From: Proteus columbae
Lineage (GTDB): Bacteria; Pseudomonadota; Gammaproteobacteria; Enterobacterales; Enterobacteriaceae
Length of the DNA: 64,000 bases
Assembly (NCBI RefSeq): GCF_009914335.1
Contig: NZ_CP043925.1
Coordinates: 434,001 to 498,000, forward strand
Direction: 5' to 3'
Within the stretch, counting starts at the first letter, position 1, and each line of letters begins with the position of its first letter. This document shows positions 10,401-18,844 of this stretch, in pieces. Below the pieces are notes generated by a model, which was not told the origin of the DNA, made no database searches, and saw only the letters and a list, made by a program, of their open reading frames with translations. Both the position numbers and the translations under genes were made by a program.

Positions 10401-11255
10401 GCGGTAAAAGCGTGGGATGCACTGAGTAAAGTGACAGGACGCGATCACACTCATTTAGCTAAAGTAAAAGAAGACGAAAAAATTCGTTTCCGCGATATCG
10501 TTGCTCAACCTCGTAAGATTATTTCAAGCCCTACATGGTCTGGTCTTGAAGATGAGCACGTCTCTTATAACGCCTGTTATACCAACGTTCACGAGATGAT
10601 CCCTTGGCGTACTTTAAGTGGTCGTCAGCAATTGTATCAAGATCATGAGTGGATGCGTGCTTATGGTGAAAGTTTAGTGGTTTATCGTCCACCAATTGAT
10701 ACCAAAGCTATTGATGCAGTTAAAGGCAAAAAACCAAATGGTTTCCCTGAAAAAGCGCTGAACTTCCTGACGCCTCACCAGAAATGGGGTATTCACTCAA
10801 CATATAGCGATAACTTACTGATGTTAACGCTTGGTCGTGGTGGCCCTGTGGTTTGGTTGAGTGAAGATGATGCTAAAGAGATGGGAATTAGTGATAACGA
10901 TTGGGTTGAAGCATACAACAGTAATGGCGCGCTAACGGCGAGAGCGATTGTTAGCCAACGTATTCCTGATGGCATGATTTATATGTATCACGCACAAGAA
11001 CGTCAAATAAATCTGCCAGGATCTGAAATAACAGGAATGCGTGGTGGTATTCACAACTCTGTGACACGTGTTTGCCCTAAACCAACCCATATGATTGGTG
11101 GATATGCTCAGTTGGCTTATAGCTTTAACTATTACGGCACTGTGGGTTCTAACCGTGATGAGTTTGTTGTGGTGCGTAAAATGAAACAGATTGATTGGCT
11201 TGATGGTGAAGGTGATGCTTATCAACAGACCCTGAATGGACAGGAGAAGGCATAA
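7494..11255 (+). CDS. narG: Respiratory nitrate reductase A, catalytic alpha subunit NarG
   Basis: A 1253-residue molybdopterin (bis-MGD) oxidoreductase that reduces nitrate to nitrite on the cytoplasmic face of the inner membrane. The unusual FS0 [4Fe-4S] ligand set is complete and at the E. coli positions: His50, Cys54, Cys58 and Cys93. The aspartate that coordinates molybdenum lies in SFYDWYCDLPPASP near residue 222. The start at 7494 follows GGGAGA; a TTG at 7479 would add five residues. The stop overlaps the narH start by one base (TAATG), which implies translational coupling. Nothing looks truncated. Confidence 0.97.
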   Translation: MSKFLDRFRYFKQLGDTFSKDHGQELNVNRDWEDGYRSRWQHDKIVRSTHGVNCTGSCSWKIYVKNGLVTWETQQTDYPRTRPDLPDHEPRGCPRGASYSWYLYSANRVKYPMVRKRLIKLWREAKAQHSDPVDAWASIVNSPEKTKSYKQARGRGGFVRSSWSEVNEIIAASNVFTAKEFGPDRIIGFSPIPAMSMVSYAAGARYLSLIGGACLSFYDWYCDLPPASPMTWGEQTDVPESADWYNSSYLIAWGSNVPQTRTPDAHFFTEVRYKGTKTVAVTPDYAEIAKLCDQWLNPKQGTDSAMAMAMGHVILSEFHVKRQTEYFRNYVRTYTDMPMLVMLDKHDSGKLVAGRMLRASDLVNNLDQEKNPEWKTIAIDEQTQQLVAPQGSMGFRWEGTAKWNLEPKDGKSGENVTLQLGLLDNHDDIVDVAFPYFGGIKSEYFEGVALDDVLVHKLPAKRITLANGEEKYITTVYDLLLANYGVDRGLNDENCASNYDEIKAYSPAWAEKVTGVSRQDIARIAREFADNAEKTHGRSMVIVGAGINHWYHMDMTYRGIINMLIFCGCVGQSGGGWAHYVGQEKLRPQTGWLPLAFGLDWQRPPRHMNSTSFFYNHSSQWRYETVSPTELLSPLADKSRFTGSLVDMNVRSERMGWLPSAPQLNLNPLSIAKKAQEAGVSAADYTVNALKSGEIRFASEQPDNPQNFPRNLFIWRSNLLGSAGKGHEYLLKYLLGTENGLQGKDLGEQGQVKPQEVEWQDKGGEGKVDLVVTLDFRMSSTCLFSDIVLPTATWYEKDDMNTSDMHPFIHPLTAAVDPAWESKTDWEIYKGIAKTFSKLCVGHLGVETDLVTLPIQHDSAAEMAQPFDVKDWKKGECDLIPGKTAPHLIPVERDYPNTYARFTSLGPLMDKLGNGGKGISWNTQAEVDFLKKLNRIRHDGAAKGRPAIETAIDAAEVILSLAPETNGQVAVKAWDALSKVTGRDHTHLAKVKEDEKIRFRDIVAQPRKIISSPTWSGLEDEHVSYNACYTNVHEMIPWRTLSGRQQLYQDHEWMRAYGESLVVYRPPIDTKAIDAVKGKKPNGFPEKALNFLTPHQKWGIHSTYSDNLLMLTLGRGGPVVWLSEDDAKEMGISDNDWVEAYNSNGALTARAIVSQRIPDGMIYMYHAQERQINLPGSEITGMRGGIHNSVTRVCPKPTHMIGGYAQLAYSFNYYGTVGSNRDEFVVVRKMKQIDWLDGEGDAYQQTLNGQEKA

Positions 11256-12808
11256 TGAAAATTCGTTCACAAGTCGGTATGGTACTGAACCTCGACAAAT
11301 GTATCGGTTGCCATACCTGTTCAGTAACCTGTAAAAATGTTTGGACGAGCCGTGAAGGTGTCGAATACGCATGGTTCAATAACGTTGAAACAAAACCGGG
11401 TACAGGGTATCCACAAAATTGGGAAGACCAAGAGAAGTGGAAAGGCGGTTGGATCAAAAATATCAAAGGTAAATTAGTACCAAGAATGGGCAACCGTGTT
11501 GGTCTATTATCGAAAATTTTTGCCAACCCAGATGTCCCCGCATTAGATGATTACTATGAGCCATTTGATTATGACTATGAGCATTTAAAAAATGCACCAG
11601 AAGGCTCTTTACCGACAGCACGACCTCGTTCGCTGATCACAGGTCAGCGCATGACCAAAATCGAAAAAGGCCCAAACTGGGAAGACGATTTAGGTGGCGA
11701 GTTTAGTAAACGTGCTGCGGATAAAAACTTCGCCAATATGCAAAAAGAGATGTATGGGCAGTTTGAAAATACATTCATGATGTATTTACCACGTTTATGT
11801 GAACACTGCTTAAATCCTGCTTGTGTTGCAACATGCCCAAGTGGTGCGATTTATAAACGTGCTGAAGATGGCATTGTGCTTATCGACCAAGATAAATGCC
11901 GTGGATGGCGCATGTGTTTAACCGGATGCCCATACAAAAAAATCTACTTCAACTGGAAAAGTGGTAAGTCAGAAAAATGTATTTTCTGTTATCCACGTAT
12001 TGAAGCCGGTCAGCCAACACTATGCTCAGAAACTTGTGTAGGACGTATTCGTTATCTGGGTGTGATGCTGTATGACGCAGATAAAATTTCACAAGCCGCC
12101 AGTGCGGATAATGAAAAAGATTTATACCAAAGCCAACTAGATATCTTCTTGGATCCATTTGATCCTGAAGTGATCAAAGCCGCTGAAGAGCAAGGTATTC
12201 CATTAAGTGTGATTGATGCAGCGCAGCGTTCACCTGTTTACAAAATGGCGGTGGATTGGAAGCTAGCATTACCACTGCACCCTGAATATCGCACCTTACC
12301 AATGGTTTGGTATGTGCCACCTTTGTCACCAATTCAGTCTGCTGCTGATGCGGGCGTGTTACCACATACAGGCGTTCTGCCTGATGTAGAAAGCTTACGT
12401 ATTCCAGTTCAGTATTTAGCAAATTTACTGACAGCTGGGGATACTGCACCTGTGTTATTAGCATTAAAACGCATGTTAGCGATGCGTCATTATAAACGTG
12501 CTGAAACCGTAGAAGGCAAAACAGACTTAAGTGCATTAGAGCAAGTAGGTTTGACTGAAGCGCAAGCACAAGAGATGTATCGTTATCTGGCTATTGCAAA
12601 TTATGAAGATCGCTTTGTTATTCCATCAAGCCATCGTGAACTTGCAAGAGAAGCTTTCCCAGAACGTAATGGTTGTGGCTTTAGCTTTGGTGACGGTTGT
12701 CATGGCAGTGATAGCAAATTTAATTTGTTTAATAGTCATCGTATTGATGCAATTGATATCACATCAAGAACACCTCAAGACGAACGTCGGTCAGAGGAGA
12801 AAATATAA
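11255..12808 (+). CDS. narH: Nitrate reductase A, iron-sulfur beta subunit NarH
   Basis: A 517-residue electron-transfer subunit linking haem b in NarI to NarG. Four cysteine groups are visible: CIGCHTCSVTC near the N terminus, CEHCLNPACVATCP, CRGWRMCLTGCP, and CIFCYPRIEAGQPTLC...CVGR. In the third group a tryptophan replaces one cysteine, the known NarH feature that makes a [3Fe-4S] cluster; the other three are [4Fe-4S]. It overlaps narG by one base and narJ by one base, so the operon is tightly coupled. Confidence 0.97.
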   Translation: MKIRSQVGMVLNLDKCIGCHTCSVTCKNVWTSREGVEYAWFNNVETKPGTGYPQNWEDQEKWKGGWIKNIKGKLVPRMGNRVGLLSKIFANPDVPALDDYYEPFDYDYEHLKNAPEGSLPTARPRSLITGQRMTKIEKGPNWEDDLGGEFSKRAADKNFANMQKEMYGQFENTFMMYLPRLCEHCLNPACVATCPSGAIYKRAEDGIVLIDQDKCRGWRMCLTGCPYKKIYFNWKSGKSEKCIFCYPRIEAGQPTLCSETCVGRIRYLGVMLYDADKISQAASADNEKDLYQSQLDIFLDPFDPEVIKAAEEQGIPLSVIDAAQRSPVYKMAVDWKLALPLHPEYRTLPMVWYVPPLSPIQSAADAGVLPHTGVLPDVESLRIPVQYLANLLTAGDTAPVLLALKRMLAMRHYKRAETVEGKTDLSALEQVGLTEAQAQEMYRYLAIANYEDRFVIPSSHRELAREAFPERNGCGFSFGDGCHGSDSKFNLFNSHRIDAIDITSRTPQDERRSEEKI

Positions 12809-13533
12809 TGATCTCTCTGAAAGTCATTTCCCATCTCTTAGATTATCCCACACAGGAGTTGTGGGATAACCGAGGCGAGCTTATCGATGCATTACAGGAA
12901 GCTGATGAGCTTCCTGTGACTCAAGTTGCGAAATTAATGGCGTTTATTCATACCTTAACGCAGCAAGAGTTGTTAGATGCGCAAGCCAATTACAGTGAGC
13001 TTTTTGATAGAGGGCGGGCGCGATCGCTGTTGTTATTTGAACACGTTCATGGCGAGTCCCGCGATCGTGGTCAGGCAATGGTTGATCTGCTCAATCAATA
13101 TCAACAAGCAGGGATCACATTAAGTAGTCGTGAACTCCCTGACTATTTGCCGACTTACCTTGAGTACTTAACGCTCCTGCCCACGACAGACTGTATTGAA
13201 GGGCTAAATAACATTGCGCCTATTTTGGCGCTGTTAGGTGAGCGTTTGAAACAACGAGGCAGTGATTATCACGCGCTCTTTGATGTGTTGCTTTGCCTCT
13301 CACAAAGTGGATTGGAAGCATCACAACTGACTGCTCAAGTAGAAAAAGAGCCTTTAGATGATACGCCTGCCGCATTAGATGCTGTGTGGGAAGAAGAACA
13401 AGTGACGTTTCTTGGCGAAGGTACGCAATGTGGTAGTGGCAAAATCAGCCAACATCAGCGCCGTTTTGCACAAGAGACTACAGTTCAATATCTCAACGTG
13501 GGGAATTCGTTGGATACGGGAGCACAAAAATGA
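12808..13533 (+). CDS. narJ: Nitrate reductase assembly chaperone NarJ
   Basis: A 241-residue cytoplasmic chaperone of the TorD/DmsD superfamily. It binds apo-NarG and allows molybdenum cofactor insertion and membrane docking; it is not part of the final enzyme. Conserved features include the N-terminal [12 protein letters not shown], the core [27 protein letters not shown] and the helical [11 protein letters not shown]. Position third in narGHJI, and four-base-scale overlaps with narH and narI, confirm the call. Confidence 0.96.
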   Translation: MISLKVISHLLDYPTQELWDNRGELIDALQEADELPVTQVAKLMAFIHTLTQQELLDAQANYSELFDRGRARSLLLFEHVHGESRDRGQAMVDLLNQYQQAGITLSSRELPDYLPTYLEYLTLLPTTDCIEGLNNIAPILALLGERLKQRGSDYHALFDVLLCLSQSGLEASQLTAQVEKEPLDDTPAALDAVWEEEQVTFLGEGTQCGSGKISQHQRRFAQETTVQYLNVGNSLDTGAQK

Positions 13534-14207
13534 ATTACATCAATATGTTATTTTTTGATATCTATCCCTATATTGCGGGTGCCGTTTTTATTATCGGTAG
13601 CTGGCTACGTTACGACTATGGTCAATATACGTGGCGTGCTGGCTCTAGCCAGATGTTAGACAAGAAAAACATGCGATTGGCTTCTAACTTATTTCATGTT
13701 GGGATCCTCGGTATTTTTGCTGGTCATTTTCTGGGAATGCTAACACCACATTGGATGTATGAATCTTTCCTGCCTATTGAATATAAACAAATTATGGCAA
13801 TGGTCGGTGGCGGTACTTGTGGTGTATTAATGCTGGTGGGGGGCGTGATGTTATTAAAACGCCGTTTAACCAATCCACGGGTTAGAGCTACATCTTCATT
13901 TGGTGACATCATGATCTTAACGCTTTTGGTTATTCAAGTAGCGCTAGGTTTACTGACTATTCCATTCTCAGCACAACATATGGATGGTAGCGAAATGATG
14001 AAGCTGGTGGCTTGGGCACAATCTATAGTGACTTTCCATGGCGGTGCTTCGGCTCATCTTGAAGGTGTCGCATTCGTGTTTAAATTGCACATTTTCTTAG
14101 GTATGACGATTTTCTTATTGTTCCCATTCTGTCGATTAGTTCATATTTGGAGCGTGCCAGTTGAGTACTTAACTCGTCGCTATCAAATTGTGCGTAATCG
14201 TCATTAA
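13530..14207 (+). CDS. narI: Nitrate reductase A, cytochrome b gamma subunit NarI
   Basis: A 225-residue membrane protein with five hydrophobic helices. It oxidises quinol at the periplasmic side and passes electrons through two b-type haems to NarH. The haem ligands are visible as two histidines in [17 protein letters not shown] (helix 2) and two in [23 protein letters not shown] (helix 5). It overlaps narJ by four bases. A strong terminator follows about 50 bases later and closes the operon. Confidence 0.96.
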   Translation: MNYINMLFFDIYPYIAGAVFIIGSWLRYDYGQYTWRAGSSQMLDKKNMRLASNLFHVGILGIFAGHFLGMLTPHWMYESFLPIEYKQIMAMVGGGTCGVLMLVGGVMLLKRRLTNPRVRATSSFGDIMILTLLVIQVALGLLTIPFSAQHMDGSEMMKLVAWAQSIVTFHGGASAHLEGVAFVFKLHIFLGMTIFLLFPFCRLVHIWSVPVEYLTRRYQIVRNRH

Positions 14208-14260
14208 TGAATACCCATCTCTTGATAGTAAATTAGAGACCTTTTAATTGCGCTTATCTC

Positions 14261-14285
14261 ACCCCCGCCCGCGGGGGTTTTTTTT
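14261..14285 (+). terminator. Terminator of narK-narGHJI
   Basis: A GC-rich hairpin (ACCCCCGC at 14261-14268 with GCGGGGGT at 14271-14278) is followed by an eight-base T tract. It is one of the strongest terminators in this AT-rich window. Confidence 0.9.
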
Positions 14286-14570
14286 ATCTTTTTTCTCCCT
14301 TAAAAATTGAACAAAAAATTTGAATGGTTAAAGCAATAATCTTTAGATTCATTTAAGAATAGTTGCACTTATAATTCTTTTTAACGAAATGAATTTATAT
14401 AAGGCAATAAATAGTTAATTAAGTATCGTGATATTTAATTAAATTTAAATATTTATAATTGGTTGTTTATTATAAATAAACTCAAATTTAAATTAATCTG
14501 AATATTGTCATGTAAATTTGGTGCTATGATTTAATTGAGTCTTACCTCTATTATGCTATCGGAGATTATT
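14286..14570. other. AT-rich spacer between narI and the ycaC-type gene
   Basis: Together with the narI terminator this makes a 363-base gap. It is very AT-rich, has no supportable reading frame, and presumably holds the promoter of the downstream hydrolase. I see no clear regulator site. Confidence 0.5.
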
Positions 14571-15194
14571 ATGAGCTTTAAATATCATCGTATTGATAAA
14601 AATAATGCCGCTGTTCTGTTGGTAGACCATCAAGCTGGATTACTCTCTTTAGTCAGAGATATCGAGCCTGATAAATTCAATAATAATGTATTAGCATTAG
14701 CCAATGCTGCTAAATACTTTAATTTACCTACCATTTTAACGACTTCTTTTGAAGATGGTCCTAATGGTCCTCTAATGCCTCAGCTCGTTGAAATGTTCCC
14801 AGATGCTCCTTATATCGCTCGCCCAGGTCAAATCAATGCATGGGATAATGAAGACTTCGTCAAAGCCGTTAAAGCAACGGGTAAAAAACAACTGATTATT
14901 GCGGGTGTTGTGACTGAAGTTTGTGTTGCATTCCCTGCATTATCAGCACTTGAGGAAGGTTTTGAAGTCTTTGTTGTCACTGATGCTTCAGGCACTTTCA
15001 ATGCCATTTCTCGTGACTCTGCGTGGGATAGAATGTCAAAAGCAGGGGCGCAATTAATTAACTGGTTTGGTTTAGCTTGTGAATTACACCGTGACTGGCG
15101 TAATGATGTCGAAGGATTAGGCACACTGTTTGCTAATCATATTCCAGACTATCGTAATCTTATGACAAGCTATAATACTTTAACAAAAAAGTAA
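14571..15194 (+). CDS. ycaC: YcaC-type isochorismatase-family hydrolase
   Basis: A 207-residue cysteine hydrolase fold protein, very close to E. coli YcaC. The isochorismatase-family catalytic residues can be placed: Asp in LLVDHQAGL, the conserved lysine before QLIIAGVV, and the nucleophile Cys in GVVTEVCVAFPA. The segment YIARPGQINAWDNEDFVKAVKATGKKQ is nearly identical to YcaC. The true substrate of YcaC is not established. I chose the ATG at 14571 because GGAG is six bases upstream; the frame extends 12 codons further without a better site. It is a single gene. Confidence 0.88.
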   Translation: MSFKYHRIDKNNAAVLLVDHQAGLLSLVRDIEPDKFNNNVLALANAAKYFNLPTILTTSFEDGPNGPLMPQLVEMFPDAPYIARPGQINAWDNEDFVKAVKATGKKQLIIAGVVTEVCVAFPALSALEEGFEVFVVTDASGTFNAISRDSAWDRMSKAGAQLINWFGLACELHRDWRNDVEGLGTLFANHIPDYRNLMTSYNTLTKK

Positions 15195-15315
15195 GCGGTT
15201 AATTTAAGTTTTACCTAAAAATAGGGCTTATATTATTTTTTGAAAAATATAATTTAATTGAGTTTTAAATTTATTAAATTATAGATATAAGCCCTTAATT
15301 AAAAATGGAATAGAA

Positions 15316-16512
15316 ATGAAACGTCAAATATTAAAAGCTACCGCTATTGCTATGGCATTAAGTGTAGGTGTTGCACAGGCTGCTGAATATAAAGCAAGTA
15401 CTGCTGAAGGCCCAATTAAAATAGTAAACCTAAAAGCAATGGAAGCTCAAGTTCAAGCAAATATGGAAAAAGGCGCCTTCGGTTATATTCGCGGTGGTGC
15501 TGAAGATGAAAATAACTTACGCTCTAATACAAGTGCATTTGATAAAAAATATATTATGCCTCGTTCATTACAAGGCATCGAATTTTCTGACTTAGATTTA
15601 AAAACAGAATTTTTGGGTATTAAATTAGATACGCCTATTATTCAGGCACCGATGGCAGCTCAAGGGCTTGCACATCAACAAGGCGAAGTTGCCACAGCAA
15701 AAGGTATGGCGAAAGCCGGCTCTATTTTTTCATTAAGCACTTATGGTAATAAAACCATTAAAGAAGTGGCGGATGCTCAACCCGGTTACCCATTCTTCTT
15801 TCAGTTATACATGAGTAAAAATGATGCCTTTAATGAGTATATTTTATCTCAAGCAAAACAGTATGGCGCTAAAGGTATCATTATGACTATCGACTCTTCA
15901 GTGGGTGGTTATCGTGAAGATGATGTGAAAAATAATTTCCAATTTCCATTAGGTTTTGCCAACTTAGAAGCGTTTGCAAAAATCAGTGATGATAAATCTA
16001 AAACAGGTAAAGGTGCGGGTATTAGTGAAATTTATGCTCAAGCTAAACAAGCATTTACACCCGCAGATATTCAGTATGTGAAAAAGATGTCTGGTTTACC
16101 TGTGATTGTAAAAGGTATCGAATCACCTGAAGATGCAGATACTGCAATTAAAGCGGGTGCAGATGCGATTTGGGTTTCTAATCACGGCGGTCGTCAATTA
16201 GATAGCGCACCAGCAACGATTGATGTGTTACCTGCAATTGCTAAAGTGGTAAATAAACGTGTCCCTATCGTGTTTGACAGTGGTGTGCGTCGTGGTTCAC
16301 ATGTCTTTAAAGCATTAGCCAGTGGTGCAGATGTTGTCGCTGTTGGTCGCCCAATTCTTTATGGATTAAATTTAGGTGGTGCTGAAGGTGTTAATTCAGT
16401 TATCCAACATTTAAATAAAGAATTAAAAATTAATATGATGTTAGGTGGCGCAAAAACAGTAAAAGATATTCAAGCCACTCCACTTTATACCGACGCAAGT
16501 TTTAATCAATAA
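15316..16512 (+). CDS. Exported FMN-dependent alpha-hydroxyacid oxidase/dehydrogenase (lactate oxidase-like)
   Basis: A 398-residue member of the FMN-dependent alpha-hydroxyacid dehydrogenase family (lactate oxidase, glycolate oxidase, LldD). It is a TIM barrel with the family motifs: GAFGYIRGGAEDE near residue 54, STYGN with the active-site Tyr, VKGI with the flavin-interacting lysine, the catalytic His in SNHGGRQLD, and FDSGVRRGSHV...VGRP for phosphate binding. The first 22 residues form a classical Sec signal peptide (basic start, hydrophobic core, AQA before Ala-Glu), so the enzyme should be periplasmic. Oxidase family members yield hydrogen peroxide. Substrate is not determined. It is a single gene closed by a terminator. 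Confidence 0.85.
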   Translation: MKRQILKATAIAMALSVGVAQAAEYKASTAEGPIKIVNLKAMEAQVQANMEKGAFGYIRGGAEDENNLRSNTSAFDKKYIMPRSLQGIEFSDLDLKTEFLGIKLDTPIIQAPMAAQGLAHQQGEVATAKGMAKAGSIFSLSTYGNKTIKEVADAQPGYPFFFQLYMSKNDAFNEYILSQAKQYGAKGIIMTIDSSVGGYREDDVKNNFQFPLGFANLEAFAKISDDKSKTGKGAGISEIYAQAKQAFTPADIQYVKKMSGLPVIVKGIESPEDADTAIKAGADAIWVSNHGGRQLDSAPATIDVLPAIAKVVNKRVPIVFDSGVRRGSHVFKALASGADVVAVGRPILYGLNLGGAEGVNSVIQHLNKELKINMMLGGAKTVKDIQATPLYTDASFNQ

Positions 16513-16537
16513 TTAGTTTATAAAGTTAAAAGTAATA

Positions 16538-16572
16538 AAACCCACGCTCAATATTGAACGTGGGTTTTTTCT
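16538..16572. terminator. Bidirectional terminator between the hydroxyacid oxidase and eptB
   Basis: A nine-base perfect stem (AAACCCACG at 16538-16546 with CGTGGGTTT at 16559-16567) is followed by T's on the + strand and preceded by A's. It sits between two convergent genes and can serve the + strand gene strongly and eptB more weakly. Confidence 0.85.
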
Positions 16573-16622
16573 ATCAATTTATTTTTTCTATCAACTTAAA
16601 AGAATATTGTTAGTTTAAAAAT

Positions 16623-18314
16623 TTATTCTTGGTTTGATGGTATATCACTAAAACAGAGGTTATTTTGATTATTAATACCACCATCTGACGATGAATAACC
16701 TAGACAACCTAACATTGAATCAAAAATATTGTGATGATAGAACGTGCGCTCTGCATCTTGATTGCGCTTTAAGTTATCAAATAGCTTTTTATTTTCAGAC
16801 TCTGCTAAATAGCTATCTGACATCCAAACTAAGAATGGCACTTTAAATTGTTCTGGTGGGGCAATTTCTTTTGGTGTGCCGTGTAAGCCACCTTTTTCTG
16901 AAATAGATTCACCGTGATCGGAGGTATAAAACACAATGGCTTTTTTATCGCGCAATGTGTCGAGTATGCCATCAATAAAATAGTCGGTATAAAGAATAGA
17001 GTTATCATAAGCATTCACTAACTGCTCTTTAGTACACTCATCATCCACATTTAAACATTCAGGTTGGTATTTTTTGAATGATTCAGGGTAACGTTGTGAA
17101 TACATAAAGTGAGAGCCTTTAGTGTGTAAAATCACTAAATGATTTCCCTTTGGATGTTGGGCAACCGTATTTGCCGTTTCAGTAATTAATAAGGTGTCAT
17201 CAAGTTCTTTACCAAAATTGCTATTTTTGGCAGTCATCATCTCTTTCATTGCGTAGTTATTTAAATCAAGTTTATTGTAAAACCACAATTCACTTTGCAT
17301 GGAGAACAACTCTGATGACATACCTAATTGGCTTAATACTGAAAAAATATTGTTCTCTTTTAATGTCCGCTGATCGTTACTTTCTGTTCCGTTTTCTCGT
17401 ACGAACATACATTTTAAAGAGAGCTTGGTTGCGGTATCACAAGAAATACCTTTAAAGGCAACAAGATTTTTCTCTTGGCTTAATAGAGGGTTTGTTTGAC
17501 GTTCATATCCTAACAATCCCATATGATCCCATCTTGCTGTTTCACCAATAATAAAAACAACATACACATCTTCATTTGCCTTTGAAGGCTCATAAGTGAA
17601 GTGATCGGCAGGATTAAAAATATTTTGGTTATTAAACGTATCGTCATACTGCGTTATTGCATATTGAAATAATGGGATAATCCAATTTGTAGGTAAATAC
17701 GCATAACTTAAGCCACCACTATAGCTTGGCAGATCCAAGTTATTTTTTATTTCATAGGCTTTTTGTTTTGAATCAAGTGTTTTCAAATAGGCAAAAACAG
17801 CCAGTGCAATCACAAGCATTTTGACGGTATTTTTTATCCAGATTTTTTTCTTTTGTTGTGTAGTTAGATTTTTCTCTGGTTTTTTACCTAGCCAAATAAG
17901 AGCCAATGGCAAAATAGATAAGCCAATAATCCAAATAATCACATTTGGGCTAACCAGCTCTTTAGATAAATCCGTATCCGTGGTTAGTGTTGAAATGATA
18001 ATGCCGTATCCAATGACGACATCATAAAAAGAAATATAGTAACTCGCACAAACACTCACGACGAGAATAAAAGAGGCGACTATTTTAAAGAATAGAGAGC
18101 CGAAAAAAGAGAGTAGTCGTAATAGAAAGAAGGTAAAGGCAATGTTAACGGCAATTTCACCTAGAATATATAATGCCTCAATGAGGGGGTTGTTTGTATT
18201 CTGTGTGCCGTATCGGCCAATGTAAACGGAAAGATTAAGAAAGAAACCAAGGTAGACAGCTAAAAAAAGGGCAATGTTCTCTTTAGAAAACCGTAAAAAC
18301 TTTAATTTTTGCAT
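16623..18314 (-). CDS. eptB: Kdo2-lipid A phosphoethanolamine transferase EptB
   Basis: A 563-residue inner-membrane enzyme with five N-terminal transmembrane helices (residues 1-175) and a periplasmic alkaline-phosphatase-like domain. The metal/nucleophile motif is GETARWDHMGLLGYERQTNP, the threonine being the expected phosphoethanolamine acceptor. Further motifs are SCDTATKLSLKCMFVR, HTKGSHFMYSQRYP and TSDHGESISEKGGLHGTP. Similarity to E. coli EptB runs end to end, including the C-terminal MLGCLGYSSSDGGINNQNN. EptB adds phosphoethanolamine to the outer Kdo of the LPS inner core, lowering negative surface charge. It is monocistronic, with a long upstream gap. Confidence 0.93.
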   Translation of the reverse strand: MQKLKFLRFSKENIALFLAVYLGFFLNLSVYIGRYGTQNTNNPLIEALYILGEIAVNIAFTFFLLRLLSFFGSLFFKIVASFILVVSVCASYYISFYDVVIGYGIIISTLTTDTDLSKELVSPNVIIWIIGLSILPLALIWLGKKPEKNLTTQQKKKIWIKNTVKMLVIALAVFAYLKTLDSKQKAYEIKNNLDLPSYSGGLSYAYLPTNWIIPLFQYAITQYDDTFNNQNIFNPADHFTYEPSKANEDVYVVFIIGETARWDHMGLLGYERQTNPLLSQEKNLVAFKGISCDTATKLSLKCMFVRENGTESNDQRTLKENNIFSVLSQLGMSSELFSMQSELWFYNKLDLNNYAMKEMMTAKNSNFGKELDDTLLITETANTVAQHPKGNHLVILHTKGSHFMYSQRYPESFKKYQPECLNVDDECTKEQLVNAYDNSILYTDYFIDGILDTLRDKKAIVFYTSDHGESISEKGGLHGTPKEIAPPEQFKVPFLVWMSDSYLAESENKKLFDNLKRNQDAERTFYHHNIFDSMLGCLGYSSSDGGINNQNNLCFSDIPSNQE

Positions 18315-18636
18315 GTTCAGTGATTATCAATTTATATGGTGTAGAGGTCTTTAAGACCGCGGAGTTGTTTTCAGGTTCAGTATTATGTTCTTTTTTTTAT
18401 TGAAGTTTAAAAATTTTTTATTTGAATTGTATTAATATCAAAATTATTAATTTAAATAGTTCTAGTAGATAGGAATATTGATAGAGATATTAGAAGGTTG
18501 TCATCATTATATACGGCAAGATCCCGATAAAGGCAGATAAGAAAGCGTATTTATTATTTTGATTTCGCAGATGAAATAAATAAGTATTATTACGTTATAA
18601 TCGTTAATGTATAACGAATTTTGATAGAAATACAAA

Positions 18637-18664
18637 TCGACATAAATATCGTCATTAGTGTCGA
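18637..18664 (+). promoter_or_regulatory. Candidate FhlA upstream activating site for fdhF
   Basis: TCGACA at 18637-18642 and TGTCGA at 18659-18664 form an inverted repeat around the word CGTCA. The distance to the -24 element is about 105-130 bases, suitable for a bacterial enhancer site. The same words recur upstream of hydN (23935-23962). The assignment to FhlA is inference from position and context. Confidence 0.5.
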
Positions 18665-18768
18665 GCTCTTCCTACTACTTTAGTTGTCATTGTTTTCTTA
18701 CTCATTCAACGAATTTTATTTCTCTTTATTTTTCATTGTGTTGTAGAAAAGTGAAAAAGCGTGCTTAT

Positions 18769-18786
18769 TTGGCACACTCTCTGCAT
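18769..18786 (+). promoter_or_regulatory. Sigma-54 (-24/-12) promoter of fdhF
   Basis: TTGGCAC at 18769-18775 and TGCAT from 18782 place GG and GC exactly ten bases apart, matching TGGCAC-N5-TTGC. It lies about 60 bases before the fdhF start. E. coli fdhF is also transcribed by sigma-54 under FhlA. Confidence 0.9.
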
Positions 18787-18844
18787 AGATAGAGGAGAAG
18801 ATCAGGTAATAACCTGAAAGTTGATGAACACAGGAGCAATGTTG

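Larger units (their letters stand above)
18315..18844. other. Shared upstream region of eptB and fdhF
   Basis: This 530-base interval between two divergent genes is AT-rich and has no convincing reading frame. The fdhF half holds a sigma-54 promoter (18769-18786) and, about 110-130 bases further up, an inverted repeat that is a candidate FhlA site. An additional imperfect palindrome (TCGTTA...TAACGA) lies near 18602-18617. I see no obvious small RNA gene. Confidence 0.6.

Noticed and set aside
10932..11526. Overlapping minus-strand frames across the narG/narH junction
   Set aside because: They lie fully within conserved narG and narH coding sequence and have no plausible composition or start.
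11879..11935. Missing cysteine in the third cluster motif of NarH
   Set aside because: The tryptophan there is the normal NarH feature that yields a [3Fe-4S] cluster.
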